A stretch of 64,000 nucleotides of DNA from Rhodospirillaceae bacterium. Lineage in GTDB: Bacteria; Pseudomonadota; Alphaproteobacteria; Bin65. How positions within the stretch are numbered: the first letter of the stretch is position 1; every line of letters starts with the position of its first letter. The notes below the pieces were generated by a model, which was not told where the DNA came from, did no database searches, and saw only the letters and a program-made list of their open reading frames with translations. This document shows positions 11,982 to 19,877 of the stretch, piece by piece. The DNA lies in NCBI GenBank assembly GCA_011523655.1, contig WTGH01000033.1, positions 1 to 64,000 on the forward strand, written 5' to 3'. A program made the position numbers and the translations under genes.

Positions 11982-12748
11982 GCGCGGTTTCTGGCGAATA
12001 TTTCGCGCAATCCCCGCAAGGTGACGTCGGGGTCCAGGAGATCGATGGCGTCCGTCGCTTCGCAGAAGATTTCGGCCAGACCGCCGGTGGCGACCACCTT
12101 CATCGGCGTACCGCGCTCTTCGCGGATCCGGCGGACCAGCCCTTCGATCAGGCCGACATAGCCCCAGTAGACCCCGGACTGCATGGCCGGAACCGTCGCC
12201 GTGCCGACGACGCTCGCCGGCCGGCGCACGTCGATGCGCGGCAGTTGCGCCGCGGCCCGGTGCAGCGCATCGACCGAATGGGCGGCCGAGGGCGCGATGA
12301 CGCCGCCGCAGTAGTTGCCCTCCCCGTCCACCACGTCGAGGGTCGTCGCCGTCCCGAAGTCGATCACGATCAGCGGTCCGCCATGCTCGCAGAAGGCGCC
12401 GACGGCGTTTGCGATCCGGTCGGCGCCGACCTCTTCCGGCGCGTCGGTCAGCAGTTCGATGCCGAGGCGGACGCCGGCGTCGCCGATGACCAGCGGTTCG
12501 ACGCCGAAATGGTCCCGGCACAGGGAACGCAGGCTGAAATCGTTGCTCGGCACCACATTGGCGATAATGGCGGCGTCGACGGCGCGGCGTTCCAGCCCTT
12601 TCATCTCGAAGAGTTGCATCATCCAGACCGCCAACTCGTCCGCCGTCCGGTCGCCGCTGGCCGCGCTGCGCCAGACGGCGCGCCACCCGGCCCCGTCGTG
12701 CACGCCGAAGACGATGTTCGTATTGCCGGAATCGATCGCGAGCAGCAT
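11978..12748 (-). CDS. coaX: Type III pantothenate kinase
   Basis: A 256-aa ASKHA-fold enzyme catalysing the first step of CoA synthesis, phosphorylation of pantothenate. The phosphate-1 motif MLLAIDSGNTNIVFGVHDG, the dimer/pantothenate motif EEVGADRIANAVGAF and the phosphate-2 motif IVIDFGTATTLDVVD are all present, as is the adenosine-side GGLAEIF. It is a complete copy of normal length. It overlaps birA by one base and rnj by four, so it is part of the same transcript. The coaX-birA pairing is common because biotin ligase and CoaX share this operon in many bacteria. Confidence 0.96.
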   Translation of the reverse strand: MLLAIDSGNTNIVFGVHDGAGWRAVWRSAASGDRTADELAVWMMQLFEMKGLERRAVDAAIIANVVPSNDFSLRSLCRDHFGVEPLVIGDAGVRLGIELLTDAPEEVGADRIANAVGAFCEHGGPLIVIDFGTATTLDVVDGEGNYCGGVIAPSAAHSVDALHRAAAQLPRIDVRRPASVVGTATVPAMQSGVYWGYVGLIEGLVRRIREERGTPMKVVATGGLAEIFCEATDAIDLLDPDVTLRGLREIFARNRA

Positions 12749-13551
12749 CAGCGCCCCCCGGCGGAGAAGACCTCTCCGCTGTGGACGATCTCCCGCCCGG
12801 CCGCCGTCTCGAGGATCAGGGCGCCGTCGCGATCGAGGCCGCCGAAGCGGCCTGCGACGCTGCGTTCGGACAGGACGACCCGAATTTCCGAGCCCACCGG
12901 CCCGGCCCGGTCGAGCCACGCCCCGCGGATGCAGTCGAAGCCGTCGCCGGTCCACCGGACCATCCACCCGTCGAGCGACCGGCTGAGCCGGGCCAGCACG
13001 GTTTCGGCATCGAGCCGGCTGCCGCCCTGCGCGTTCAGGCTGGTCGCGGGCCGCAGCGCGTCGGCCGGAGCGCTGACGACGTTGATGCCGATGCCGAGGA
13101 CGATCCATTCCAGCGCGCCGTTGGACCCGATCGAGGATTCGGGGAGGATTCCGGCGATCTTTTCCCCGCCGGCCAGCACGTCGTTCGGCCATTTGCACGC
13201 GACCGCCGAAGACCGGCCGGTCAACGCCGCGACCGTATCGTGGGCCGCCAGGGCGGCGACATAGCTGATCTGCCCGGCGTGCCGCGGCGCAACGGCCGGC
13301 CGGAAGACGAAGGAGGCGTACAGGTTGCCGCGCGGCGATTCCCATTGCCGGCTGTACCGCCCGCGGCCGGCGGTCTGAGTCTCGGCGAGTACGACCGTCC
13401 GATCCGGTGCGTCCTGCTGCGCCAGGCGCCGGGCCTCGTCGTTCGTGCTCGCGACGGCGCCCAGGCGGTGCAGGCGGAACCCGGCGGGAAGAGCGGCGGC
13501 CTCGCGAAGACCGCTTCCGGCGCCCCGGATTTCCGGCAACAGCGGTTCCAC
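12748..13551 (-). CDS. birA: Biotin-[acetyl-CoA-carboxylase] ligase
   Basis: A 267-aa monofunctional biotin protein ligase that activates biotin to biotinyl-AMP and attaches it to acyl-CoA carboxylase carrier domains. The adenylate loop GRGRYSRQWESPRGNLYAS and the KWPNDVLAGGEKIAGIL motif are intact. There is no N-terminal helix-turn-helix, so it is not a BirA-type repressor. The C-terminal small SH3-like cap (SVAGRFGGLDRDGALIL) is present. It lies 4 bp after the nuoN stop and overlaps coaX by one base, so it probably depends on read-through from the nuo operon. Confidence 0.94.
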   Translation of the reverse strand: MEPLLPEIRGAGSGLREAAALPAGFRLHRLGAVASTNDEARRLAQQDAPDRTVVLAETQTAGRGRYSRQWESPRGNLYASFVFRPAVAPRHAGQISYVAALAAHDTVAALTGRSSAVACKWPNDVLAGGEKIAGILPESSIGSNGALEWIVLGIGINVVSAPADALRPATSLNAQGGSRLDAETVLARLSRSLDGWMVRWTGDGFDCIRGAWLDRAGPVGSEIRVVLSERSVAGRFGGLDRDGALILETAAGREIVHSGEVFSAGGR

Positions 13552-13555
13552 GATC

Positions 13556-15001
13556 CTAGCCGCCGGTCAGGCTGAACACGGCCGTATCGGCCGCGCCGAC
13601 CAGGAGGCTGGGAAAGAGGAAAAACAGCAGCGTCGCCATTCCGGCAACGACCTGGATGGCGCCGAGGTCGCGGCCCGGCCGGGAATCGAGCGCATCTTCC
13701 GGCTCGTCGAAATACATCACCTTGACGATGCGGATGTAATAGTAGGCGCCGACCACGCTGGTCACCAGCCCGACCACGGCGAGGAAATACAGGCCGGCCT
13801 CGACCGCCGCCAGGAAAACGTAGAGCTTGGCGTAGAAGCCGGCGAGCGGCGGGATGCCGGCCATCGAGAACATGAAGATCAGCATCATGGCCGCCATCAC
13901 CGGGTTGGTGCGCGACAGGCCGGTCAGGTCTTCGATCTCCTCCACCATCCGGCCGCTGCGTTGCATGGCCAGGATCACGGCGAAGGCGCCCAGCGTCATC
14001 ACGATGTAGATCGCCATGTAGACCAGCACGGCGCTGTAGCCCTCGCCGGTGCCCGACGCCAGGCCGACCAGGGCATAGCCGATATGGCCGATCGAACTGT
14101 AGGCCATCAGCCGCTTGATGTTGGTCTGGGCGATCGCGGCGAAGGCGCCGAGCACCATCGAGGCGATGGCCAGAACGATGACGATCTGGCTCCATTGTTT
14201 CACGAGGCCGCCGAACGGACCGGCGAGCACGCTCACGAGCAGGCCCATCGCTGCCAGCTTCGGCGCCGCCGCGAAGAAGGCCGTCACCGGAGTCGGCGCG
14301 CCCTCGTAGACGTCCGGGGTCCACATATGGAACGGCACGGCGGAAACCTTGAAGGCCAGGCCGACCATGACGAAGACCAGGCCGACGACCAGGCCGACCG
14401 AGGGCGCGGAGGCGCCGGTCAGCTGGGCGGCGAGGCCGGCGAACGCCGTGGTGCCGCTGAAGCCGTAGACCAGCGAAGCGCCGAACAGGAGCATTCCCGA
14501 GGCCAGCGCGCCGAGCACGAAATATTTCAGGCCGGCCTCACTCGATTTTACCGAATCGCGCCGGATCGCGGCGACGACGTAGAGCGACAGGCTCTGCAGT
14601 TCGAGCCCGATATAGAGGGACAGCAGGTCGCTGGCCGAAACCATGACCATCATGCCGAGCGCCGCCAGCACGATCAGCACCGGGTATTCGAAGCGCTCGA
14701 TCGCTTCGCGGGCGTTGTAGCCGATCGACAGGACGATGCCGACTGCCGACGCCAGCAGGATGCCGACCTTCACGAAGGTCGTGTAGCCGTTGCTCACGAA
14801 CATGCCGGCAAAGGCCGACCGGCTCTCGACCGGCGACATCCAGACCATAACGGCGGCAGCCGCGACCAGCGCCAGGATCGACAGCACCGAGACCAGCCGA
14901 AACGAGCCTTCGCCCCGGAACACGCCGATCATCAGCAGGACCATCGCCGCGACGGCGACGAACATTTCCGATGCGGCATATTCCAGGTTCGGCAGGATCA
15001 T
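13556..15001 (-). CDS. nuoN: NADH-quinone oxidoreductase subunit N
   Basis: A 481-aa antiporter-like, proton-pumping membrane subunit of complex I with about 14 helices. Key polar residues of the family are visible in [20 protein letters not shown] and [20 protein letters not shown]. The ATG at 15001 is chosen because a Shine-Dalgarno-like CGGAG lies about 9 nt upstream and the N-terminus [12 protein letters not shown] fits the family. A GTG at 15019 would add six residues and would overlap the stop of the inserted 320-aa gene as GTGA. It is separated from nuoM by a three-gene AT-rich insert, which is unusual for this operon. Confidence 0.95.
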   Translation of the reverse strand: MILPNLEYAASEMFVAVAAMVLLMIGVFRGEGSFRLVSVLSILALVAAAAVMVWMSPVESRSAFAGMFVSNGYTTFVKVGILLASAVGIVLSIGYNAREAIERFEYPVLIVLAALGMMVMVSASDLLSLYIGLELQSLSLYVVAAIRRDSVKSSEAGLKYFVLGALASGMLLFGASLVYGFSGTTAFAGLAAQLTGASAPSVGLVVGLVFVMVGLAFKVSAVPFHMWTPDVYEGAPTPVTAFFAAAPKLAAMGLLVSVLAGPFGGLVKQWSQIVIVLAIASMVLGAFAAIAQTNIKRLMAYSSIGHIGYALVGLASGTGEGYSAVLVYMAIYIVMTLGAFAVILAMQRSGRMVEEIEDLTGLSRTNPVMAAMMLIFMFSMAGIPPLAGFYAKLYVFLAAVEAGLYFLAVVGLVTSVVGAYYYIRIVKVMYFDEPEDALDSRPGRDLGAIQVVAGMATLLFFLFPSLLVGAADTAVFSLTGG

Positions 15002-15015
15002 GGCGCCGTGCTCCG

Positions 15016-15978
15016 TCACCGTTTGGTTATTTTTGGACCAGCATATACAACATAAACTGGTCTACCTGCTTCGATCGGCCAAGAAAAATGAAGTCGAAGA
15101 TTCAAACGGGATACCTTGCCGTGCCATGTACAAAACAGCGAACTTTCATTGTCCTCAGGGTGGGCGAATGTCAATTCATTGCGATATCGTTGTTTTTCCG
15201 AATCTGACGAATCAGAAAACAGTGCCCTATCACCCGTAAAGTGATCTTGATAAATGCTATGGCCCTCTGCCGTGCGGGCACCACCTTCATCGAAAGCATG
15301 TGCTAGTCGATCTAGAATATCGAGCAATACGAAAAATCTCTCGGCTCCGCTCTGAGCGTAAGGGACTCCTGCTAGCGCTTCAAAGCAGTTTTCAGAGAAG
15401 ACCAAACCATCGAATCGGCTCGCAGATACTTCGCGTAAATCACTCCATGATCGAATCGGCGCAGCACAATTCCGCAATTCATCAGCCAGCGCTCCAGCAT
15501 CTCTCCAATTTTGTAAGATTGTGGTTTGATCATCCTGCCCTTCGGCCTCACGGCGCATTATCACTTTGATGGGTGTAAAGTCCCAGTCCGACGGCGTTAC
15601 GCTAATCAAACCACAAGTTATACCATGTAGCGCTCTGAACGCCGCTTCTCCGACTGCGCTATCTGTAACTATCTTGCCATCGCACTCCAGCCAGTCGTCG
15701 CTTTCATGTTTGCGTAAATCATCCCAAAACGGACCTAAACGCGTCATCCATCCCATCACCGAACGACGCTCACTTTCAACCGCAAGTTTCGCTATTGCCT
15801 GCTGCATAGAAACACCCGGCATTGGGCTCGTGACTAGCATCGCTCTATGGCAGTATAATTCTCTCCCGTAACGCTGAGCCGTCTGCCGCATGGCAACAAA
15901 CCGCGAAAGCGCATCTCGAAAAGTTGCTGTGTCATGAAATTGTTCGTGAACAGAAAGGTCATTGGCTAAGAGTTCCAT
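15016..15978 (-). CDS. Uncharacterised protein, third gene of the nuo-inserted cassette
   Basis: A 320-aa protein of no family I can name. There is no signal peptide, membrane span or recognisable catalytic motif. It is mostly helical-looking and acidic, with the C-terminal block [14 protein letters not shown] followed by [14 protein letters not shown] and ending [12 protein letters not shown]. The pattern of a Trp-His-Gly turn, an aromatic-rich strand and a positively charged tail looks like a small beta-rich terminal module. The ATG follows the ATPase stop after one base, and its TGA overlaps a possible GTG start of nuoN. Base composition is far below the flanking nuo genes. Given its partners, an effector or sensor role in a defence module is a reasonable guess, nothing more. 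Confidence 0.85.
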   Translation of the reverse strand: MELLANDLSVHEQFHDTATFRDALSRFVAMRQTAQRYGRELYCHRAMLVTSPMPGVSMQQAIAKLAVESERRSVMGWMTRLGPFWDDLRKHESDDWLECDGKIVTDSAVGEAAFRALHGITCGLISVTPSDWDFTPIKVIMRREAEGQDDQTTILQNWRDAGALADELRNCAAPIRSWSDLREVSASRFDGLVFSENCFEALAGVPYAQSGAERFFVLLDILDRLAHAFDEGGARTAEGHSIYQDHFTGDRALFSDSSDSEKQRYRNELTFAHPEDNESSLFCTWHGKVSRLNLRLHFSWPIEAGRPVYVVYAGPKITKR

Positions 15979-15979
15979 G

Positions 15980-17140
15980 TCAATTCCAGCCAGCGAAATA
16001 ATTCATATCCCGATCAAATTGATCGAAAAACCCGTCCGGCCATCTATCGACATTCCCATTTCCATCGAGAAGCGGACTTTGTACTTGTAGTCCGTCGTCT
16101 GCACCGTCTGTACGTCGTGGCTGGAAAAAATGTAACGAGACACTTTCACTAGACAATATTCCATCCTTTACAGTTCGCCGAATACCATTCAAAATATGAT
16201 CGCTGTGCGTTTCAATAATAACCTGCACACCTGACGCAGCAGTATTTGCTAAAAACCGCCCCATCGCTGCTTGCCCGCCGGGATGAAGATGTACCTCCGG
16301 GTTCTCTATCAGAATAATGTCGTCTTTTTCTGCCGAAAGAGCTGCTACAACAACTGGAAGAACCTGCGTTACACCGAAACCAGTGTTTACTGGTCTGTGA
16401 TAATCTGTATCATTCGAAATTCGGATCCCCAATGTTACTGCATTTGCACGCGGCACCTGCTCAATCTCAAGCACACACCCCGGAAAAAATCGAGCCATAT
16501 GGGCTTCTACTTGCCGAAAGCGAGTCGGCGGCACTCCTGCCTCAACCAAATTCGGCAATATATTTTGATCCCTTCCTGAGTAAAGAACACTAACGGCAAA
16601 TTCGCCCCGTGATCCAACCACTGGTGTAAGTTGCGGATCATCGTATATGTAGTACTCTCGTGGACCAAGTCTTTCTGCGGTCAGGTAGGTCAGCTTTCGC
16701 AGACGCTCTATCAACGAACGCTCATTCCACTCAGCCGGAAGCAACCAATGATATAACTGGGTATTATCGCTTTCCCAATCCACCCCTTTCGATGTCTCTC
16801 CCTTGAAACTTCGAACAGCCATCGACATCTCATCCCTTTCGCCCTCAAATTCCCAAGAATACTGCGCACCGTCTTGATCAAAAAGGCTAATATTGCAGCT
16901 ACGACGTCCATATACTTGGTCAATTACTTCGGCGGCAGTGCCGAGTCGAATTGCAGAACCATTGAGCATCAAGCGTGGAGACCATTCGTGTTCCCGCATC
17001 GTCTGATGCAAGAGAACAAGGGCCTGCATAACTGATGATTTTCCAGAAGCGTTAGTGCCAGACAACAGAGTCAGGGGGCTCAGCGGCAACTTCAATATAT
17101 CGAAGCATTTGAAATGCCGGAGATCAATTCGCGTAATCAC
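15980..17140 (-). CDS. AAA ATPase, DUF3696-type (OLD/SMC-like)
   Basis: A 386-aa ATPase with an ABC/SMC-type head split by a helical insert. The N-terminus ITRIDLRHFKCFDILKLPL leads to Walker A GTNASGKSS (about residues 29-37). The late half has a GFGVTQVLPVVVAAL region, Walker B IILIENPEVHLHPGGQ and the H-switch IIETHSDHILNGIRR. The C-terminus RWPDGFFDQFDRDMNYF matches what I recall of the DUF3696 tail. No TOPRIM nuclease domain follows, unlike OLD or GajA. A strong GGAGGAG lies just upstream of GTG 17140 (TTG 17143 is the alternative). The start region overlaps the DUF262 gene by 17 bp. Such ATPases occur in several anti-phage systems. Confidence 0.88.
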   Translation of the reverse strand: MITRIDLRHFKCFDILKLPLSPLTLLSGTNASGKSSVMQALVLLHQTMREHEWSPRLMLNGSAIRLGTAAEVIDQVYGRRSCNISLFDQDGAQYSWEFEGERDEMSMAVRSFKGETSKGVDWESDNTQLYHWLLPAEWNERSLIERLRKLTYLTAERLGPREYYIYDDPQLTPVVGSRGEFAVSVLYSGRDQNILPNLVEAGVPPTRFRQVEAHMARFFPGCVLEIEQVPRANAVTLGIRISNDTDYHRPVNTGFGVTQVLPVVVAALSAEKDDIILIENPEVHLHPGGQAAMGRFLANTAASGVQVIIETHSDHILNGIRRTVKDGILSSESVSLHFFQPRRTDGADDGLQVQSPLLDGNGNVDRWPDGFFDQFDRDMNYFAGWN

Positions 17141-18266
17141 CAAAAATCTCCTCCAATTTTTCTTGTACCATCCGAAACCGAGCCCTTACTTTATTTGAAT
17201 CGTTTGGCCCATATGTGATTGCAGTATTAAACTCTTCATTTTTGAATAACTCTAAAATAGAACTGCGGACAGCTTCAGAATGGGTTTGAAGGTGCTCCTC
17301 TTCATAGTGAGAAAAGCTCGTCGACATAACATCCCAAAATGATGCGTTAAGCACGCTACGACGTTCATATTCAGGCTTGTATTTTCTGAACGACTGTCGG
17401 CCAAACAGGATTAAGTTATTCGACAGCCCGCGGCGAAATTCCGACGAAAGTAATGAAAGCCGCGACGGTTCTTCTTTACCAATTTTATTCATTTTTCGCA
17501 AACCATTTGCGAGAAAATCATCCATGTCCCCGCGATAGTTTTCAACTCCCAAAATTTGAAATGCGCAAAATCTATTGACAAATTCTCGATCACGCATTGT
17601 TGTTGTTTTTAGACTGTAGTCAGTTGCTTTAAGAAAAATATTTGTAATAGATTCGTCTTTGAGAAAGCGCGTTGCAGGGCCCATAAACAAACAATTTCTC
17701 ATCTGTTGTCGTGTAAGTGGAACCCCACCGTTAACTCTTTCAAATATATCCAGCCGGGCACGCTCTGGAACATTTGAATCTATAATGTAGAATATTAGGT
17801 TACAGTCTTCAATTCGGTTTTGTATCTTAGATGATAAGTCTGAAAATCGTTTGCCATTAAGCTCACTACGATCAGGAAGCTTTAGCCGCAAGTCATCATT
17901 TACAAAGCGCCGAAAAGTTGACAGGCGCTGCAGTCCGTCGACTACTACCATACGCCCCTCATCATCTTCAGCCATATAAAATACGGGCAGAGGAATCCGC
18001 ATAATCACTGATTCAATAAGTTTACTTTGCTTATCTTCTTCCCAAATAAAATCACGCTGAAAATCGGGATCCATTATATAATTTTCTTGTTCAATCCGCC
18101 TAATAACATCATGAATAGTTCGATTTTCATGTCGTATTAGAAGATCGTCTAAAGGATAGTCACCCCAAGATCCTATCTCTGGATCAAGGCCTTCTATTTG
18201 TTCTTCCTCTTCCGGCTTGTTTTGAGGTTGATTTTCCATAACGGTATTTCCATCAAGTTCCTGCAT
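17124..18266 (-). CDS. DUF262 domain protein without an HNH domain
   Basis: About 380 aa. The N-terminal half is a ParB/sulfiredoxin-like DUF262 domain: the strand DPDFQRDFIWEEDKQSKLI, then RIPLPVFYMAED and VVVDGLQRLSTFRRFV, the last being the counterpart of the DGQQR nucleotide-handling motif with Leu in place of one Gln. INRVNGG-type motif IFERVNGGVPLT also fits DUF262. The C-terminal half is helical. I see none of the His-rich DUF1524/HNH motif of GmrSD-type nucleases, so cleavage would need a partner. GAGG overlapping the nuoM stop region gives ATG 18266; GTG 18272 and ATG 18239 are alternatives. It is the first gene of the cassette and only 15 bp after nuoM. Confidence 0.88.
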   Translation of the reverse strand: MQELDGNTVMENQPQNKPEEEEQIEGLDPEIGSWGDYPLDDLLIRHENRTIHDVIRRIEQENYIMDPDFQRDFIWEEDKQSKLIESVIMRIPLPVFYMAEDDEGRMVVVDGLQRLSTFRRFVNDDLRLKLPDRSELNGKRFSDLSSKIQNRIEDCNLIFYIIDSNVPERARLDIFERVNGGVPLTRQQMRNCLFMGPATRFLKDESITNIFLKATDYSLKTTTMRDREFVNRFCAFQILGVENYRGDMDDFLANGLRKMNKIGKEEPSRLSLLSSEFRRGLSNNLILFGRQSFRKYKPEYERRSVLNASFWDVMSTSFSHYEEEHLQTHSEAVRSSILELFKNEEFNTAITYGPNDSNKVRARFRMVQEKLEEIFGDYAN

Positions 18267-18281
18267 TACCACTATACCTCA

Positions 18282-19874
18282 CTACCGCGCCGCGAAACAG
18301 GCTTCGTTGACCCGGCAGGCGCCGGCCTTGAAGCTCGTCAGCAGGTTCTTGACCGACGCGTCGAACACGTCGAGGAACGGCTCGGGCCAGATGCCCATCC
18401 AGAGCACCAGGATGACCAGCGGCGCGAAGATCGCGACCTCGCGCGGGTGGAGGTCCTTCATCCGCATCAGGTCCGGCTTGACCAGCTCGCCGAAGATGAT
18501 CCGGCGGTAGAGCCACAGCATGTAGGCGGCGCCGAGGATCACGCCGGTCGCCGCCAGGGCCGCGGCCCAGACGTTGACCTGGAATACGCCGAACAGCACC
18601 AGGAACTCGCCGACGAAGCCGCTCGTGCCCGGCAGGCCGACCGAGGCCAGCGTAAACACCATGAACACGGCGGCGTAGCGCGGCATGCGGTGGACCAGCC
18701 CGCCGTAACGGTCTATCCGCCGCGTGTGGAGCCGGTCGTAGACCACCCCGACACACAGGAAGAGCGCGGCCGAGACGATGCCGTGGGACAGCATCTGGAA
18801 CATCGCCCCGCTCACCGCCTGCTCGCCCAGCAGGTTATCGGGCAGACTGCCGGCGCTGAACTGCACTGTCGCCGCGAAGATGCCGAGGGTCACGAAGCCC
18901 ATATGGGCGACCGACGAATAGGCGATCAGCTTCTTCATATCCTCCTGGGCCAGCGCGACCAGCGAGGTATAGATGATCGCCACGATGCTCAGCGTGTAGA
19001 CCAGCGGCGCGAAATAGACCGAGGCGTCGGGGAACATCGGCAGCGAGAAGCGCAGGAAGCCGTAGCCGCCCATCTTCAGCAGCACGCCGGCGAGGATGAC
19101 CGAACCCGCCGTCGGCGCCTCGACATGGGCGTCCGGCAGCCAGGTATGGACCGGCCACATCGGCAGCTTCACCGCGAAGGAGGCGAAGAAGGCGAGCCAC
19201 AGCCATTTCTGGGCTTCCGGGCTGAAGCCGGTTTCCCGGGCGAACCTGAGCAGGTCGACGATATCGGTGGTGCCCTGCCCGGCCGACTTGCTGAGGAAAT
19301 ACATCGCCATGACGGCGACCAGCATCAGGACGGAGCCGAGCAGCGTGTAGAGGAAAAACTTGAACGCCGAGTAGACCCGCCGGTCGCCGCCCCAGACGCC
19401 GATGATCAGGAACATCGGCAGCAGCACGCCTTCGAAGAAGACGTAGAAGGTGACGAGGTCGAGGGCGCAGAAGGTGCCGACCATAAAGGTTTCGAGCACC
19501 AGGAACGCCGCCATGTATTCGCGCACCCGGGATTTGATCTCCCAGCTGCACAGGATGCAGATCGGCGTCAGCAGGGTCGACAGCAGGACGAACATCATCG
19601 AGATGCCGTCCACGCCCATGTGGTAGCTCAGCGTGTAGCCGCCCGGAAAGCTGAACCAGGCCACCTTTTCGACGAACTGGAAGTCCGCCGTCCCGGTTTC
19701 GAAGTTGATCCAGATCAGCAGAGAAATCAGGAAGGTTGCGAGCGAGGCCCACAGGGCGAGCCAGCGGGCGTTGCGGTCCGTCGCCTCCCGGTCGCCGCGC
19801 ACCATAACGAGAATCAGCAGCGCCCCGATCAGCGGGGCGAAGGTGACGATGCTGAGCAGCGGCCAGGTTTCCAT
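18282..19874 (-). CDS. nuoM: NADH-quinone oxidoreductase subunit M
   Basis: A 530-aa antiporter-like membrane subunit of complex I with about 14 helices. Family marks include [40 protein letters not shown], with the conserved Lys, and [16 protein letters not shown]. It follows nuoL after 3 bp. The last residues ([16 protein letters not shown]) look unlike the usual NuoM tail, so the very C-terminus may have been altered when the adjacent AT-rich cassette arrived. The stop TAG is at 18284-18282, with cassette sequence beginning directly after. Confidence 0.96.
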   Translation of the reverse strand: METWPLLSIVTFAPLIGALLILVMVRGDREATDRNARWLALWASLATFLISLLIWINFETGTADFQFVEKVAWFSFPGGYTLSYHMGVDGISMMFVLLSTLLTPICILCSWEIKSRVREYMAAFLVLETFMVGTFCALDLVTFYVFFEGVLLPMFLIIGVWGGDRRVYSAFKFFLYTLLGSVLMLVAVMAMYFLSKSAGQGTTDIVDLLRFARETGFSPEAQKWLWLAFFASFAVKLPMWPVHTWLPDAHVEAPTAGSVILAGVLLKMGGYGFLRFSLPMFPDASVYFAPLVYTLSIVAIIYTSLVALAQEDMKKLIAYSSVAHMGFVTLGIFAATVQFSAGSLPDNLLGEQAVSGAMFQMLSHGIVSAALFLCVGVVYDRLHTRRIDRYGGLVHRMPRYAAVFMVFTLASVGLPGTSGFVGEFLVLFGVFQVNVWAAALAATGVILGAAYMLWLYRRIIFGELVKPDLMRMKDLHPREVAIFAPLVILVLWMGIWPEPFLDVFDASVKNLLTSFKAGACRVNEACFAAR

Positions 19875-19877
19875 CGC

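Noticed and set aside
13445-15055. 536-codon open frame antisense to nuoN and birA
   Set aside because: It overlaps known genes fully and is rich in His/Gln/Asp from reverse-complemented membrane codons.
15980-17140. Gabija/OLD nuclease assignment for the AAA ATPase
   Set aside because: No TOPRIM acidic motifs (E, DxD) follow the ATPase core, and no UvrD-like helicase is next to it.
15001-18290. Transposon or integron origin of the nuo cassette
   Set aside because: No transposase, integrase, terminal inverted repeats or clear target duplication were found at the boundaries; only a short TCAC is shared, which is not significant.
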